Notes: generated by a model not told the origin, from the sequence alone. Positions 8,264-16,223 are shown, numbered from the stretch's first letter. The stretch: 45,422 nt of DNA from CANNBR01 sp964604015 (GCA_964604015.1 CAZRXF010000003.1:1-45422), one strand, 5' to 3'. Made by a program: numbers and translations.

Positions 8264-9181
8264 TTACGAACTTCCTTTTTCTCCAGTTCCAGAGGCAGCT
8301 GCTCCAGTGAGTGCGAGCAGCCCCGCTTGCGCTGTGTCATTTATTCGCGTGTATCGTGCGCCTGCTGCTGTGGTAAGGTCTACAAAAGACTGGCAATGTG
8401 CTGATGCAGCATCAAGTTGTGCTTGCAATGCTTGCTGAGCACGTTGTTCTTTGCTGCCTCCTAAGGCCGATGGAAGATATGCTGCAAAAGATTTTCTTCT
8501 TCCCGCAGGAGAACCGCCTGAATCGAGATTGGCTGGTACGTAGGTTTGTAAAGCTGCTTTGATACCTGACATAGTTGCAGTGTCGAGTTCTAAAAATTTT
8601 TCGAAGGCTGCTTTACGTCTTCCTTGAAGGAGTTGTAGTGCCTGTAGGAGTTCTCCTGGGGCAGTTTCGAGAGGAATTGCAGTGCTTGCAAGGTATACAG
8701 TAAGTGCTTGTGTGGGGTCTGCAGAGTCTGGTCGGGCTGTTAGGTATTCGTGAGCTTGTGCGCTTTGGAATGATGAATGTGCGGCAACTGATGGGTAGGA
8801 AGGATGTCCTAAGCCCCATCCATAACCAGGGCCTCCCGCCTGAGGTGGAAACGAATATGCCCCGTAGGGGCCTGCTTGAGGAGGATAAGGGTAGATTCCA
8901 GCATATCCAGGTGGTGGAGTGTAACTTCCTGGACGGGGTGCAACGGGGCCATCTGAGGATGAGTCACCAGTTGCGCTACCTAAAAGTGGATACAACGGAG
9001 ATGGAAGCCCTGGAGGAGTTCCCTGGTGGGTTGGGTAAGCGCCTCCTGCAGGTGCTGCGATAGGGAGTGACCCTGCAGAACGGTATGCAAGCTGGTGTTG
9101 TTGTTGATCTGCCGTGTGTAAAGTGTTACCAAAACAACCAAGAAGAACCACTGCCGGAAGAACTGTGGTCATGGTCTTCAT
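8264..9181 (-). CDS. Exported Pro/Gly/Tyr-rich protein, possibly a lipoprotein
   Basis: A 305-residue protein of unknown family. The N-terminus is a signal peptide with VVLLGC, a weak lipobox (Leu at -2 is unusual), so it may be lipidated or cleaved later near HTA. Residues about 35-140 are low complexity, rich in Pro, Gly, Tyr and Ala, with a repeated PPQAG unit. Residues about 140-305 are a helical Ala/Gln-rich domain. I chose the ATG at 9181 because GGAG sits six bases upstream; an ATG at 9193 in frame lacks a good site. It has its own terminator and lies just downstream of the 804-residue exported protein, suggesting both belong to the cell surface. Confidence 0.8.
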   Translation of the reverse strand: MKTMTTVLPAVVLLGCFGNTLHTADQQQHQLAYRSAGSLPIAAPAGGAYPTHQGTPPGLPSPLYPLLGSATGDSSSDGPVAPRPGSYTPPPGYAGIYPYPPQAGPYGAYSFPPQAGGPGYGWGLGHPSYPSVAAHSSFQSAQAHEYLTARPDSADPTQALTVYLASTAIPLETAPGELLQALQLLQGRRKAAFEKFLELDTATMSGIKAALQTYVPANLDSGGSPAGRRKSFAAYLPSALGGSKEQRAQQALQAQLDAASAHCQSFVDLTTAAGARYTRINDTAQAGLLALTGAAASGTGEKGSS

Positions 9182-9226
9182 GATAAGCTCCATGGGGTTA
9201 GAGGTTAAAAAATGACGCTAGCGTGA

Positions 9227-9232
9227 ATTTTA
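9227..9232 (-). promoter_or_regulatory. Possible -10 element for the Pro/Gly/Tyr-rich protein
   Basis: TAAAAT on the minus strand, 46 bases before the start codon. No convincing -35 is seen at the usual spacing. An ACGCTAGCGT palindrome (9215-9224) lies just downstream and could be an operator or chance. Confidence 0.25.
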
Positions 9233-9323
9233 CCACGTCACCGATTGAGACAGATAGAGTTTTTGCGTTTCTAGGCTTTATTATCCTTCGTTTTTGTCTG
9301 AACTGGTGTGCCCTAAAGAAACT

Positions 9324-9352
9324 AAAAAGGGCCCCGATGAGAGGCCCCTTTT
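9324..9352 (-). terminator. Rho-independent terminator
   Basis: GC-rich stem of about ten pairs with one mismatch (GGGCC region at 9329-9333 pairing with GGCCC at 9343-9347, flanked by A and T runs). On the minus strand it ends in a U-run. It is 27 bases after the stop of the 804-residue protein gene. Confidence 0.8.
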
Positions 9353-9378
9353 GATTGTCTAGAAAGTGCGAGTAGGTT

Positions 9379-11793
9379 TTATACTTCTGCTGTAGCGGCT
9401 GCTAGAGCAGAAAGAGCATCCCCTGTTGCAGGAGCAGCAGGAGTAGCATCATCATCATCGTGGTGTTCGTCAGCATCAGCGGTTCGCATTTTTGCCATCA
9501 CAGCAGTGTGGCTTTTTTTCCAGGCTTTAAGGTCCGGCGATGCCATAAGTTGCGCCATTGCTCCGAGAAGAGTTGGTGCTTGGAGCGTATCTTGAGCTGG
9601 ACGTGGTTTGACGCCTGAAAGATCTACTGAAGATAGAGTAAATCCACCTCTACCTGTGGTAGCAGGGTACCCAGCTTTTACTTGTCGTTTAAGATCAGTA
9701 CGAGGAGTGTCTTTATAGCAGGCTGCTTGTGCTTCAGTATTCTTGGTGTAGCTGGCCAACCGTAGTTGGTGCAGTCTTTCTTGTTCTGATAACGCTTTAT
9801 GTGCTGTTTCTTCCACAACATCAGCAAAGACTTGCTGAATGGTGAGAGAAGCCGGCTCACTGGTTGCAGCCGTTGCCGGTGCAGTAACCAGTGAACTGCC
9901 TGAGAATGAGAACCAGCTACCAACGGAGGCAGTTCTTTCGGATGTTGCTGCTTTTGGAGCCTTTACTTGTTTTGGAGCAAAGTGCTCAGTCAATTTTGCA
10001 ACTGCTGCATCGCGTGCTGTGATCAGCGCATCAAGTCCATGGAGTTGTTCTTCAAGGATAGCTAATTGAGGGCTCAATTGTACGATCTCTCTGCCGAGCT
10101 TGAGAATCATATCGGTGTTGTGGATTTTTTCACCCTTAAGAGTGTTGAGTTTCGCTCTCTTTTCTGAAAGTGAGTCAGTAACTTCTTGTACGCGAGCGTT
10201 GAGGGCACCACGTTGTGTTGGCAGGGTGGCCATGAGCTCATTGGTAACTGTGCCTTGGTCATTTCTACCGGAGAGTATTTCCACTGCGTGTGCCAAAGTT
10301 GTAACGCCTTCTAAGGATGGAAGATGAGGGAGGGCTTCGGTTTCAAATGAGCTTTCCATGTGTGGAGCTCGTGAACCAAGTTCACCACGAACTGCCGCAA
10401 GTTTTCCTCGATGAGCAACAAGAGCAGCCACTGTGTGTGGGTTAGCTGTGTCTGCGTTATCAGAAAGGTGTTGGAGACGACCCAAGAATGTTACTTCTTC
10501 TGATCCATATCCCGCATTGATCGTGCCAAGAGGAAGGTTTCCACCGATGATTGCATCAACTCGTGATTGCAGTACTTCTTCGACGTCGTCACTTGCAAAC
10601 TCATCGTTAACGTTTTTCATGACGGCAGCGGCAACTGCTTTAGGGAGTCTTTTAACAGCAGCGTCTTCTTTAGTGTGTTTCTTTGCTTCTGATTGTGAAA
10701 GCATTGGATCTTCTTGTGCCTGTTCAGCATAGACCGTGTCCATAACAGTCAGAAGATTTTCTCTCAAGGTAGCAAGGTTTTTGGAGGTTTTTAGCGCCTG
10801 TGCCTCTTGCTCAAGATCCCTTGCTTCTCTGAGAAGTTGTTGTTGGGCTTTTTGATCTTTGGCATTAAGCGCAGCCATCTTTTTCCCAAGAGCTTGTTGT
10901 TGCAGGTTTGCTGCTCGTGCATTTCCTGCTTGAAGTTCGTCCAATTTTCCGAGGGCATAGTGGCTAGTAGCGCGTAACTGTTCCTGGGTTTTGTGAGAGA
11001 AGTCACGCGGAGTCATATCCGCATTGAAGGTTGTGCGAACAGTAGGATTAACTCTTTCGGCGACAATTTCTAAGACAGGAGCGAGTACTTGAGCATAGGC
11101 TGCATGGTAGTCGCTCTTATTTCTTGGAAGTTCTGGAAGTGGAAGAAGCTCTTCTTGCGGCTCTGCAACAATTGCCGCTGCACTAGCCACTGTAGCACCA
11201 GTGTCTTCGGTAATAACTGAATCTGGAAGTGCTGCGGTTGCAACTGGTGTAGGGGAATGAAGTTGTTGGGCGTCAACAAGATCAGCGCTTGGTAATGCTG
11301 AAAGATTTGAAAGAACTTCTGATACAGCAGTCGAACCGGCTACGGTTGCACTGTCTGCGTGGGTAGGAACTGGCCCTTCATGATCCGCGCCATCTTCTTC
11401 AACATCAGCTGCTTCTGCCGCACCATCCAATGCTGGTTCGTTTTTATCAACTTCTCCTGTTGAATTTGCTTTGATTCCAGAAGCATCTACCGCTGCCAGG
11501 GTTGGTTCGGCTGGTAGAGTATCTACTGCGGCAGCCACAACCGCTGGGACCGTAGAAGTTGCTGCTGCCGCTCCTGAGTTTGAACTGGCTGGTGCGCTAG
11601 CTCCGGCCGGAGCTTTTGACGGGGCAGCCCCCGTAAGTGGAGCTGAGGACTGTTTTGCGCCGGAATTTAATAAAAACTGACTTAACGGCACAGTGGCAGC
11701 TTTTGATGTACCTTTTGCGCCTCTACCTCCACCAGACGCCTCAACGTCCATAACTGGTGCAAAGGCAAGAAGTGCGAGTGCTAGGTTTTTCAT
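9379..11793 (-). CDS. Large exported Ala-rich coiled-coil protein, unknown function
   Basis: An 804-residue protein I do not recognise. A short signal peptide (MKNLALALLAFAPVMDVEAS) precedes a low-complexity Ala/Ser/Pro/Thr-rich region to about residue 215. From about 225 to 620 the sequence is mainly helical with coiled-coil stretches, for example NLQQQALGKKMAALNAKDQK and a second near residues 530-595. A Ser/Ala/Thr-rich spacer follows, then another helical part and an acidic tail with HHDDDD. The ATG is preceded by AAAGGAGT with ideal spacing. A TTGACG-like -35 lies upstream. The design suggests a surface or periplasmic structural protein; no enzymatic motif was seen. Confidence 0.85.
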   Translation of the reverse strand: MKNLALALLAFAPVMDVEASGGGRGAKGTSKAATVPLSQFLLNSGAKQSSAPLTGAAPSKAPAGASAPASSNSGAAAATSTVPAVVAAAVDTLPAEPTLAAVDASGIKANSTGEVDKNEPALDGAAEAADVEEDGADHEGPVPTHADSATVAGSTAVSEVLSNLSALPSADLVDAQQLHSPTPVATAALPDSVITEDTGATVASAAAIVAEPQEELLPLPELPRNKSDYHAAYAQVLAPVLEIVAERVNPTVRTTFNADMTPRDFSHKTQEQLRATSHYALGKLDELQAGNARAANLQQQALGKKMAALNAKDQKAQQQLLREARDLEQEAQALKTSKNLATLRENLLTVMDTVYAEQAQEDPMLSQSEAKKHTKEDAAVKRLPKAVAAAVMKNVNDEFASDDVEEVLQSRVDAIIGGNLPLGTINAGYGSEEVTFLGRLQHLSDNADTANPHTVAALVAHRGKLAAVRGELGSRAPHMESSFETEALPHLPSLEGVTTLAHAVEILSGRNDQGTVTNELMATLPTQRGALNARVQEVTDSLSEKRAKLNTLKGEKIHNTDMILKLGREIVQLSPQLAILEEQLHGLDALITARDAAVAKLTEHFAPKQVKAPKAATSERTASVGSWFSFSGSSLVTAPATAATSEPASLTIQQVFADVVEETAHKALSEQERLHQLRLASYTKNTEAQAACYKDTPRTDLKRQVKAGYPATTGRGGFTLSSVDLSGVKPRPAQDTLQAPTLLGAMAQLMASPDLKAWKKSHTAVMAKMRTADADEHHDDDDATPAAPATGDALSALAAATAEV

Positions 11794-11900
11794 GGGGACT
11801 CCTTTTTGTAAGTGGGTTTAAAAAACTTGGTGTAAAGATCTACCCACGCCTCTTACAAACGTCAAGAAAAACCACGCAAAAATAGTTGTACGCTGCCGCT

Positions 11901-13007
11901 TTAATTTTTATGCCACGCGCGCAAGAAGTTGATTAACGGCTCAAGCCCTTCTTTTGTTTGTGCGGAAACAAGGACATTAGGCTGGTAGCGGTCACGTAAG
12001 TTTTCGGATAAATGGGTCTCGACGGGCCTGTCAGCTTTATTAAAAACGTATAACATTTCTTTTTCGATACCAAGCTCATGAAGTATTTGTGTTACTATTT
12101 TGATATGTTCTTCGCAATCGGGATCTGAAACATCGACTACCTGCAATAAAAGGTCTGCATACCGTAATTCATCGAGGGTAGATTTGAATGCGTCGATGAG
12201 TTGGTGAGGGAGTTGTTGAATAAATCCAACGGTGTCAGAAATGACCCCTTTTTTCTTCCCATCGATGAACAGCTCGCGAGTGGTGGTATCCAATGTCGCA
12301 AAAAGCCTATCTTGGGCAAATACATTCGCTTTTGTCAGCTGATTTAAGATGCTTGATTTACCCGTGTTGGTATATCCCACAAGACAAATTTGAGGAATCT
12401 GATTATCTATGCGGCGTTTGCGTTGTGTTTCTCGCACCTTTTGCATGGCAGCAAGTTCTTTTTTGAGCTGATTAATTTGGCCTTCAATGTGGCGTGTTTC
12501 TTTTTCTTTTGCCGTTTCCCCGGGACCGCGTGTTCCGATTCTTCCTGCCTGCTGACTCATGTGCACTCCGGCACCAGCCATGCGCGATTTTTTGTGATGG
12601 AACATTGCAATTTCTACTTGCAGCTTCCCTTCTGCAGAATGGGCAGACTTTTCAAAAATCTCGAGAATGAGTTGCGTGCGGTCATAGACACGAGAATGAA
12701 GGAGTTCAGAAAGATTTCGTTCCTGCATAGCGGTCAGTGGTTCAGAAAAAACAACTTCTCGAATCTTCTTCTGTTCACACAAAAGTCGTATTTCCTCAAG
12801 CTTTCCTGTCGTGAGAAAGTAGCCGGTATCGATACTGCGCAATTTGAGATAGACAATCTCGTCATACTCAATGCCATTCGAAGCGATCAGATGCAAGAAT
12901 TCGTCATAATAAGATTGAATGTTTTTTGTTTTATTGTGGGGTGAATGAACGGCTACCAACAGGACACGTGGGCGATCCGCATTTGGCACAAAAGGTTGTT
13001 TCGACAT
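11901..13007 (-). CDS. hflX: Ribosome-associated GTPase HflX
   Basis: HflX binds the 50S subunit and splits stalled or hibernating ribosomes. The 368 residues contain the N-terminal HflX domain (TGKLEEI, the conserved RIGTRGPGET near residues 156-165), a coiled helical linker, and a GTPase domain with G1 GYTNTGKSS (211-219), G3 DTVGF and G4 NKAD. It lacks a long C-terminal extension, which is normal outside enterobacteria. The ATG follows GGGAGGG. A good promoter is placed at 13048-13075. It is divergent from rpsP, so two translation-linked transcripts share one intergenic region. Confidence 0.96.
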   Translation of the reverse strand: MSKQPFVPNADRPRVLLVAVHSPHNKTKNIQSYYDEFLHLIASNGIEYDEIVYLKLRSIDTGYFLTTGKLEEIRLLCEQKKIREVVFSEPLTAMQERNLSELLHSRVYDRTQLILEIFEKSAHSAEGKLQVEIAMFHHKKSRMAGAGVHMSQQAGRIGTRGPGETAKEKETRHIEGQINQLKKELAAMQKVRETQRKRRIDNQIPQICLVGYTNTGKSSILNQLTKANVFAQDRLFATLDTTTRELFIDGKKKGVISDTVGFIQQLPHQLIDAFKSTLDELRYADLLLQVVDVSDPDCEEHIKIVTQILHELGIEKEMLYVFNKADRPVETHLSENLRDRYQPNVLVSAQTKEGLEPLINFLRAWHKN

Positions 13008-13036
13008 AATGGCCCTCCCGAGAATGTGAAGAAATA

Positions 13037-13053
13037 TATACTGGGTCAGTATA
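13037..13053. repeat. Perfect 7-3-7 inverted repeat over the hflX -10
   Basis: TATACTG, GGT, CAGTATA. The right arm contains the hflX -10 on the minus strand, so a dimeric repressor site is conceivable. Chance is also possible because TATA-rich promoter sequence is self-complementary. Confidence 0.4.
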
Positions 13054-13075
13054 GCTTATTCCTGATTTTTCACAA
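13048..13075 (-). promoter_or_regulatory. Sigma-70-like promoter for hflX
   Basis: On the minus strand TTGTGA (13075-13070) and TATACT (13053-13048) are 16 bases apart. The leader to the hflX ATG would be about 33 bases. The -10 is one arm of a perfect 7-3-7 inverted repeat (13037-13053). Confidence 0.5.
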
Positions 13076-13160
13076 TAAAGCTGGTAGGCCGCTTGAGCTG
13101 TAGAATGAGGGGATGGTTCTTGTTGGAGAGAGGGATAGTAAATGCTGCCAGGGTTCACGG

Positions 13161-13188
13161 TTGCATAAAAGCGGGCATCTGCTACAAT
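13161..13188 (+). promoter_or_regulatory. Sigma-70-like promoter for the rpsP-trmD operon
   Basis: TTGCAT (13161-13166) and TACAAT (13183-13188) are 16 bases apart. The leader to the rpsP ATG would be about 46 bases and includes AGAAGGAT. Confidence 0.55.
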
Positions 13189-13240
13189 TAAACATCTCAT
13201 AAAGTCTTCAGAACCCAGATTTTTTAGAAGGATGGTGTGC

Positions 13241-13591
13241 ATGGCAGTTAAGATACGGCTTGCTCGAATTGGTAAGAAAAAAGCTCCTTTTTTCAGAATT
13301 GTTGCGGTAGATAGTCGTTCAAAGCGTGATGGCGAATACCTCGAAAACCTCGGAACTTACAACCCATTGACGGGTGAGTTAGTTCAATTCCACGTGGAAC
13401 GCATTCAAGCTTGGCTTGATAAAGGTGCGATTCCAAGCGATACAGTGGTTAAGCTTCAAAAGCAATCTACACGAGCAGCAAAGGCTCCTGTAGCTCCTAA
13501 AAAAGAAGCAGTTAAAAAAACTGTGAAAAAGCCAGTGGCTGTAGAAGCTCCTGTAGTAGAACAAGTACAAGAAGCAGCTTCCCAAGAATAA
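13241..13591 (+). CDS. rpsP: 30S ribosomal protein S16
   Basis: A small subunit assembly protein, 116 residues. The first 80 are canonical S16, opening MAVKIRLARIGKKKAPFFR with RDGEYLENLGTYNP later. The last 35 or so are a Lys/Ala/Pro/Val-rich tail of the kind seen in several phyla. The ATG at 13241 was chosen over one nine bases upstream because the S16 family begins here and AGAAGGAT is eight bases away. trmD begins seven bases after the stop, with no rimM between them. Confidence 0.97.
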   Translation: MAVKIRLARIGKKKAPFFRIVAVDSRSKRDGEYLENLGTYNPLTGELVQFHVERIQAWLDKGAIPSDTVVKLQKQSTRAAKAPVAPKKEAVKKTVKKPVAVEAPVVEQVQEAASQE

Positions 13592-13598
13592 GCCTTTT

Positions 13599-14906
13599 AT
13601 GAAAATCTCGATTGCTACTGTGTTTCCCGATTTGTATCGAGAGTTTCTAAACACCAGCCTTATAAAGCGTTCTTATGAAAAAGAGATAGCGTCTTACGAT
13701 GTTGTCTCTTTTTCATCTTTTTGCCAGCCTAAAGAACGTATCGATGGTCCGACCGTTGGTCACGGAAGTGGTATGGCAATTCGTCCTGAAGTTATTGAGC
13801 GGATGGTGGAAGCTCAGGAAAAAAAGCACGGGCTGGCCTATAAAATTTTTCTGACCCCTCAGGGGAAAAAACTTGATCAAAAACTCGCGGCACAGCTTGG
13901 TAAGGTGTTTGTGCAGAAAGAGCACATTATGCTTGTTGCTGGCCGGTATGAAGGATGCGATGAGCGCGCCCAGAGAGAATACGCAGATCTTGAAGTTTCC
14001 ATTGGAGATTACGTTTTAATGGGTGGCGACTTGCCTGCGATGGTCCTTTTAGAAACGGTCATGCGCTATGTTCCGGGAGTGGTCGCCAAAGAGGAATCAG
14101 TCGAAAAAGATTCGTTTTCAGGATGTTTTGTGGATTTTCCGACCTACACCGTTCCTCCTCGTGAATGGCACGAGCGTACGATTCCTGAGGTACTTCTTTC
14201 GGGTAACCATGCGGCAATGGATACTTTTCGACGTGAAGTAGCCGCACAGCGTTCAGTCAAAGAGCATTTTGGATGGGTCAGAGCGCACTGTGTTCAGAAA
14301 AAAGATAAGGCGCTTGTTTCAAAGTATATGCCTGCGCATTACGTTGTTTTGATGCATGACCAGGTTGTAGTGCAAGAAGGGCAGGTGGGTACCTCATCCA
14401 TCACCTCGTTGGATATTCACGATATTGCGCGTTCTTGTCGGACGTACGGAATTAAGAACTATACGCTTGTAACTCCGCTTATTGATCAGCGAAAAATTGC
14501 AGAAACGATTCTTGATTTTTGGCATGGAGCAGGAATTTCGTACAACCAAAATCGAGCAGAAGCGGTTGATTTGGTAACGATTGAACAATCGCTTGATGAC
14601 ACCATTGCTGCCATTGAGCGCAAAGAAGGCAAAAAACCATTGGTGATAGCAACTTCGGCTAAAGATCAGGCACATCTTTCCCGTACCATTACGTATTACG
14701 ATCAGACGTTGGTCTGGGCGCAAGATCGACCGGTATTGTTTGTTTTTGGAACAGCCAAGGGGTTGAGTGATGAGCTTATTGCTCGGTGTGATTACCTGCT
14801 TTTGCCGCTTGAAGGATTTTCTGAATTTAACCATCTTTCAGTGCGTTCTGCTGTAGCAGTAATTCTTGATCGATGGATGGGAATAAACCTGCAGTCTGTG
14901 GACTAG
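13599..14906 (+). CDS. trmD: tRNA (guanine-37-N1)-methyltransferase TrmD fused to a second SPOUT-type RNA methyltransferase domain
   Basis: Residues 1 to about 236 are TrmD, which methylates G37 of tRNAs to prevent frameshifting. The SAM-knot stretch GRYEGCDER (115-123), Arg156 and Asp171, corresponding by alignment to catalytic Arg154 and Asp169 of E. coli, are present; the usual YTRP reads YTVP. TrmD alone is about 240-250 residues, but this protein runs to 435. The extra 195 residues resemble the Methyltrn_RNA_4 (PF09936) family, with SSITSLDIHDIARSCRTYG and a C-terminal FNHLSVRSAVAVILDR knot motif. In other bacteria that domain is often a separate gene next to trmD. The RNA target of the second domain is unknown to me. 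Confidence 0.93.
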   Translation: MKISIATVFPDLYREFLNTSLIKRSYEKEIASYDVVSFSSFCQPKERIDGPTVGHGSGMAIRPEVIERMVEAQEKKHGLAYKIFLTPQGKKLDQKLAAQLGKVFVQKEHIMLVAGRYEGCDERAQREYADLEVSIGDYVLMGGDLPAMVLLETVMRYVPGVVAKEESVEKDSFSGCFVDFPTYTVPPREWHERTIPEVLLSGNHAAMDTFRREVAAQRSVKEHFGWVRAHCVQKKDKALVSKYMPAHYVVLMHDQVVVQEGQVGTSSITSLDIHDIARSCRTYGIKNYTLVTPLIDQRKIAETILDFWHGAGISYNQNRAEAVDLVTIEQSLDDTIAAIERKEGKKPLVIATSAKDQAHLSRTITYYDQTLVWAQDRPVLFVFGTAKGLSDELIARCDYLLLPLEGFSEFNHLSVRSAVAVILDRWMGINLQSVD

Positions 14907-15050
14907 GCAGAGGGGGGCAATTGCAGTATACTAAAGGCTTTACGAGGTTTATAAAGCGCGTGTGGCTTCCCGACGGGGGTCCATTCTGACCTATCAAAGT
15001 AGTATGTTTTGGTAACAGGTTGTTGGCGCAGTTGGAAATTGGTGAGCCGC

Positions 15051-15077
15051 TTGGCAGAGTAAAAGCGGTGTTAAAAT
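15051..15077 (+). promoter_or_regulatory. Possible promoter before rplS
   Basis: TTGGCA (15051-15056) and TAAAAT (15072-15077) are 15 bases apart, slightly short. It would leave about a 15-base leader. It sits at the end of a 190-base gap between trmD and rplS that also holds a CCGC/GCGG hairpin (15047-15068), so an L19 leader structure is an alternative. Confidence 0.3.
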
Positions 15078-15096
15078 TAAAAATAAGGGCTCTTTC

Positions 15097-15525
15097 ATGA
15101 AGGCAAAAGGACTTACTAGGGAAACAATTCTCGGTCTTGCAACAGCAGACCGTAACTTCCCCGACTTTGAAGTTGGTGACGCTATCGCTGTCTCCCAGTG
15201 GATCAAAGAAGGTGCAAAAAGCCGTGTTCAGGTATTTGAAGGTGACGTAATTGCAATGCATAAAAACGGCATTTCAACGACATTTACTGTTCGTAAAATT
15301 GGTGCTGATAGCGTTGCAATCGAACGTATCTATCCAATGTATTCCCCATTGATCGATAGCATCAAGCTCATTCACAAAGGTGATGTGCGTCGTGCAAAAC
15401 TTTACTATATGCGTGAACGTGTTGGTAAGAAAGCTCGTGTAAAAGAACGCGTATTTACCAAACAAGAAAAAGAGTTGGCCTTACAAAAAGCAGAAAAAGC
15501 TTCTCAGGAAGTAGCTGCAAAATAA
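15097..15525 (+). CDS. rplS: 50S ribosomal protein L19
   Basis: Large-subunit protein at the 30S-50S interface. The 142 residues include the L19 core with FEVGDAIAVSQWIKEGAKSR, VQVFEGDVIA and IERIYPMYSPLIDSI, then RAKLYYMRERVGKKARVKE. About 25 helical Lys/Glu/Ala-rich residues extend the C-terminus. AAGGGC lies upstream of the ATG. It follows the trmD fusion after a 190-base gap, keeping the common rpsP-trmD-rplS order. Confidence 0.97.
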   Translation: MKAKGLTRETILGLATADRNFPDFEVGDAIAVSQWIKEGAKSRVQVFEGDVIAMHKNGISTTFTVRKIGADSVAIERIYPMYSPLIDSIKLIHKGDVRRAKLYYMRERVGKKARVKERVFTKQEKELALQKAEKASQEVAAK

Positions 15526-15562
15526 AGTTTTTGTAAAAAAGCTTGAAGAGGGCGATCAGGAA

Positions 15563-16138
15563 ATGATGTTGAAGCTATGTTCCATCATGTTACCGGTCGC
15601 CCTTTTGTTTTGCTGTACCGGGTGCGTGAGTAAGAAAGTGAGCAAGGGGATACAAAAAAATAGTTCCCCATCAACAGGTGTGTATGATCAGCGTACTTCT
15701 CGAGCTTCATTAATTATGCCTACTGCGCAAAAGGTGGTACGGGAAGGGCAAAAGAGTGAGGGTGGTGACCAAAAAGCGGTCTTATCTTCTAAAAAAAAAT
15801 CTCGAAAAAAAACGCATGTTACCCAACGACTTGCTCAAGTAGAAGCACGATTGGGAGAAGTTCCTGTTCCTTTGATGGCACGTGCAATTGATGCTACAGA
15901 AAATGGTAAAGGGGGGTATCAGATTGTGTATGAAACCCAACTTTCACGCAAGGATCTTTCTATGTTTTACTGCCAGGAAATGTTGCGATTAGGATGGGGT
16001 TTGGTAACGATGATAGAAGCTGAAGAAAGCTTTTACTCGTTTAGGAAGAATGGTCAGATGTGTACCGTTCTTGTTCGTCCGGTAGGAGGCTGGTGGAGAA
16101 CAAAAAGACATCAGTTACATCTGTATGTGCAGGTCTAG
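15563..16138 (+). CDS. Exported lipoprotein, hypothetical
   Basis: A 191-residue protein with a lipoprotein signal peptide ending FCCTGC, so Cys21 is the likely lipidated residue. Residues 25-90 are polar, Lys/Ser-rich and probably flexible. From about residue 95 to the end is a compact domain: PVPLMARAIDATENG, then YETQLSRKDLSMFYCQEM, a GWGLVTMIEAEESFYSFRK strand pair and MCTVLVRPV. This pattern recalls small alpha/beta domains of bacterial lipoproteins that follow an 'fY...m...GW' layout; I do not name a family. It starts 37 bases after rplS and ends just before a terminator, so it is likely the last gene of the rpsP operon. An ATG three bases downstream is an equal start. Confidence 0.8.
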   Translation: MMLKLCSIMLPVALLFCCTGCVSKKVSKGIQKNSSPSTGVYDQRTSRASLIMPTAQKVVREGQKSEGGDQKAVLSSKKKSRKKTHVTQRLAQVEARLGEVPVPLMARAIDATENGKGGYQIVYETQLSRKDLSMFYCQEMLRLGWGLVTMIEAEESFYSFRKNGQMCTVLVRPVGGWWRTKRHQLHLYVQV

Positions 16139-16161
16139 AAAAACAGTACGATGAAACGATA

Positions 16162-16193
16162 AAAAAGGTGTGATCATATAATCACACCTTTTT
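16162..16193. terminator. Bidirectional Rho-independent terminator
   Basis: Thirteen-pair perfect stem (AAAAAGGTGTGAT with ATCACACCTTTTT) around a six-base loop, ending in a T-run on both strands. It serves the convergent lipoprotein gene (plus) and the Gly-rich protein gene (minus). Confidence 0.9.
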
Positions 16194-16202
16194 ATTTTGT
16201 GG

Positions 16203-16223
16203 TTCGATTAAAACAGAATCGAA
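16203..16223. repeat. Small inverted repeat beside a stop codon
   Basis: TTCGATT and AATCGAA separated by seven bases, directly after the stop of the minus-strand gene at 16224. It may protect the transcript 3' end or add to the neighbouring terminator. Confidence 0.4.

Noticed and set aside
8704..9063. 119-residue plus-strand ORF inside the Pro/Gly/Tyr-rich protein gene
   Set aside because: Antisense to low-complexity GC-rich codons; no ribosome site, no recognisable domain.
12390..12944. 184-residue plus-strand ORF
   Set aside because: Lies wholly antisense inside hflX, has Cys/Phe-rich sequence of no family and no ribosome site. It is a shadow of hflX codon usage.
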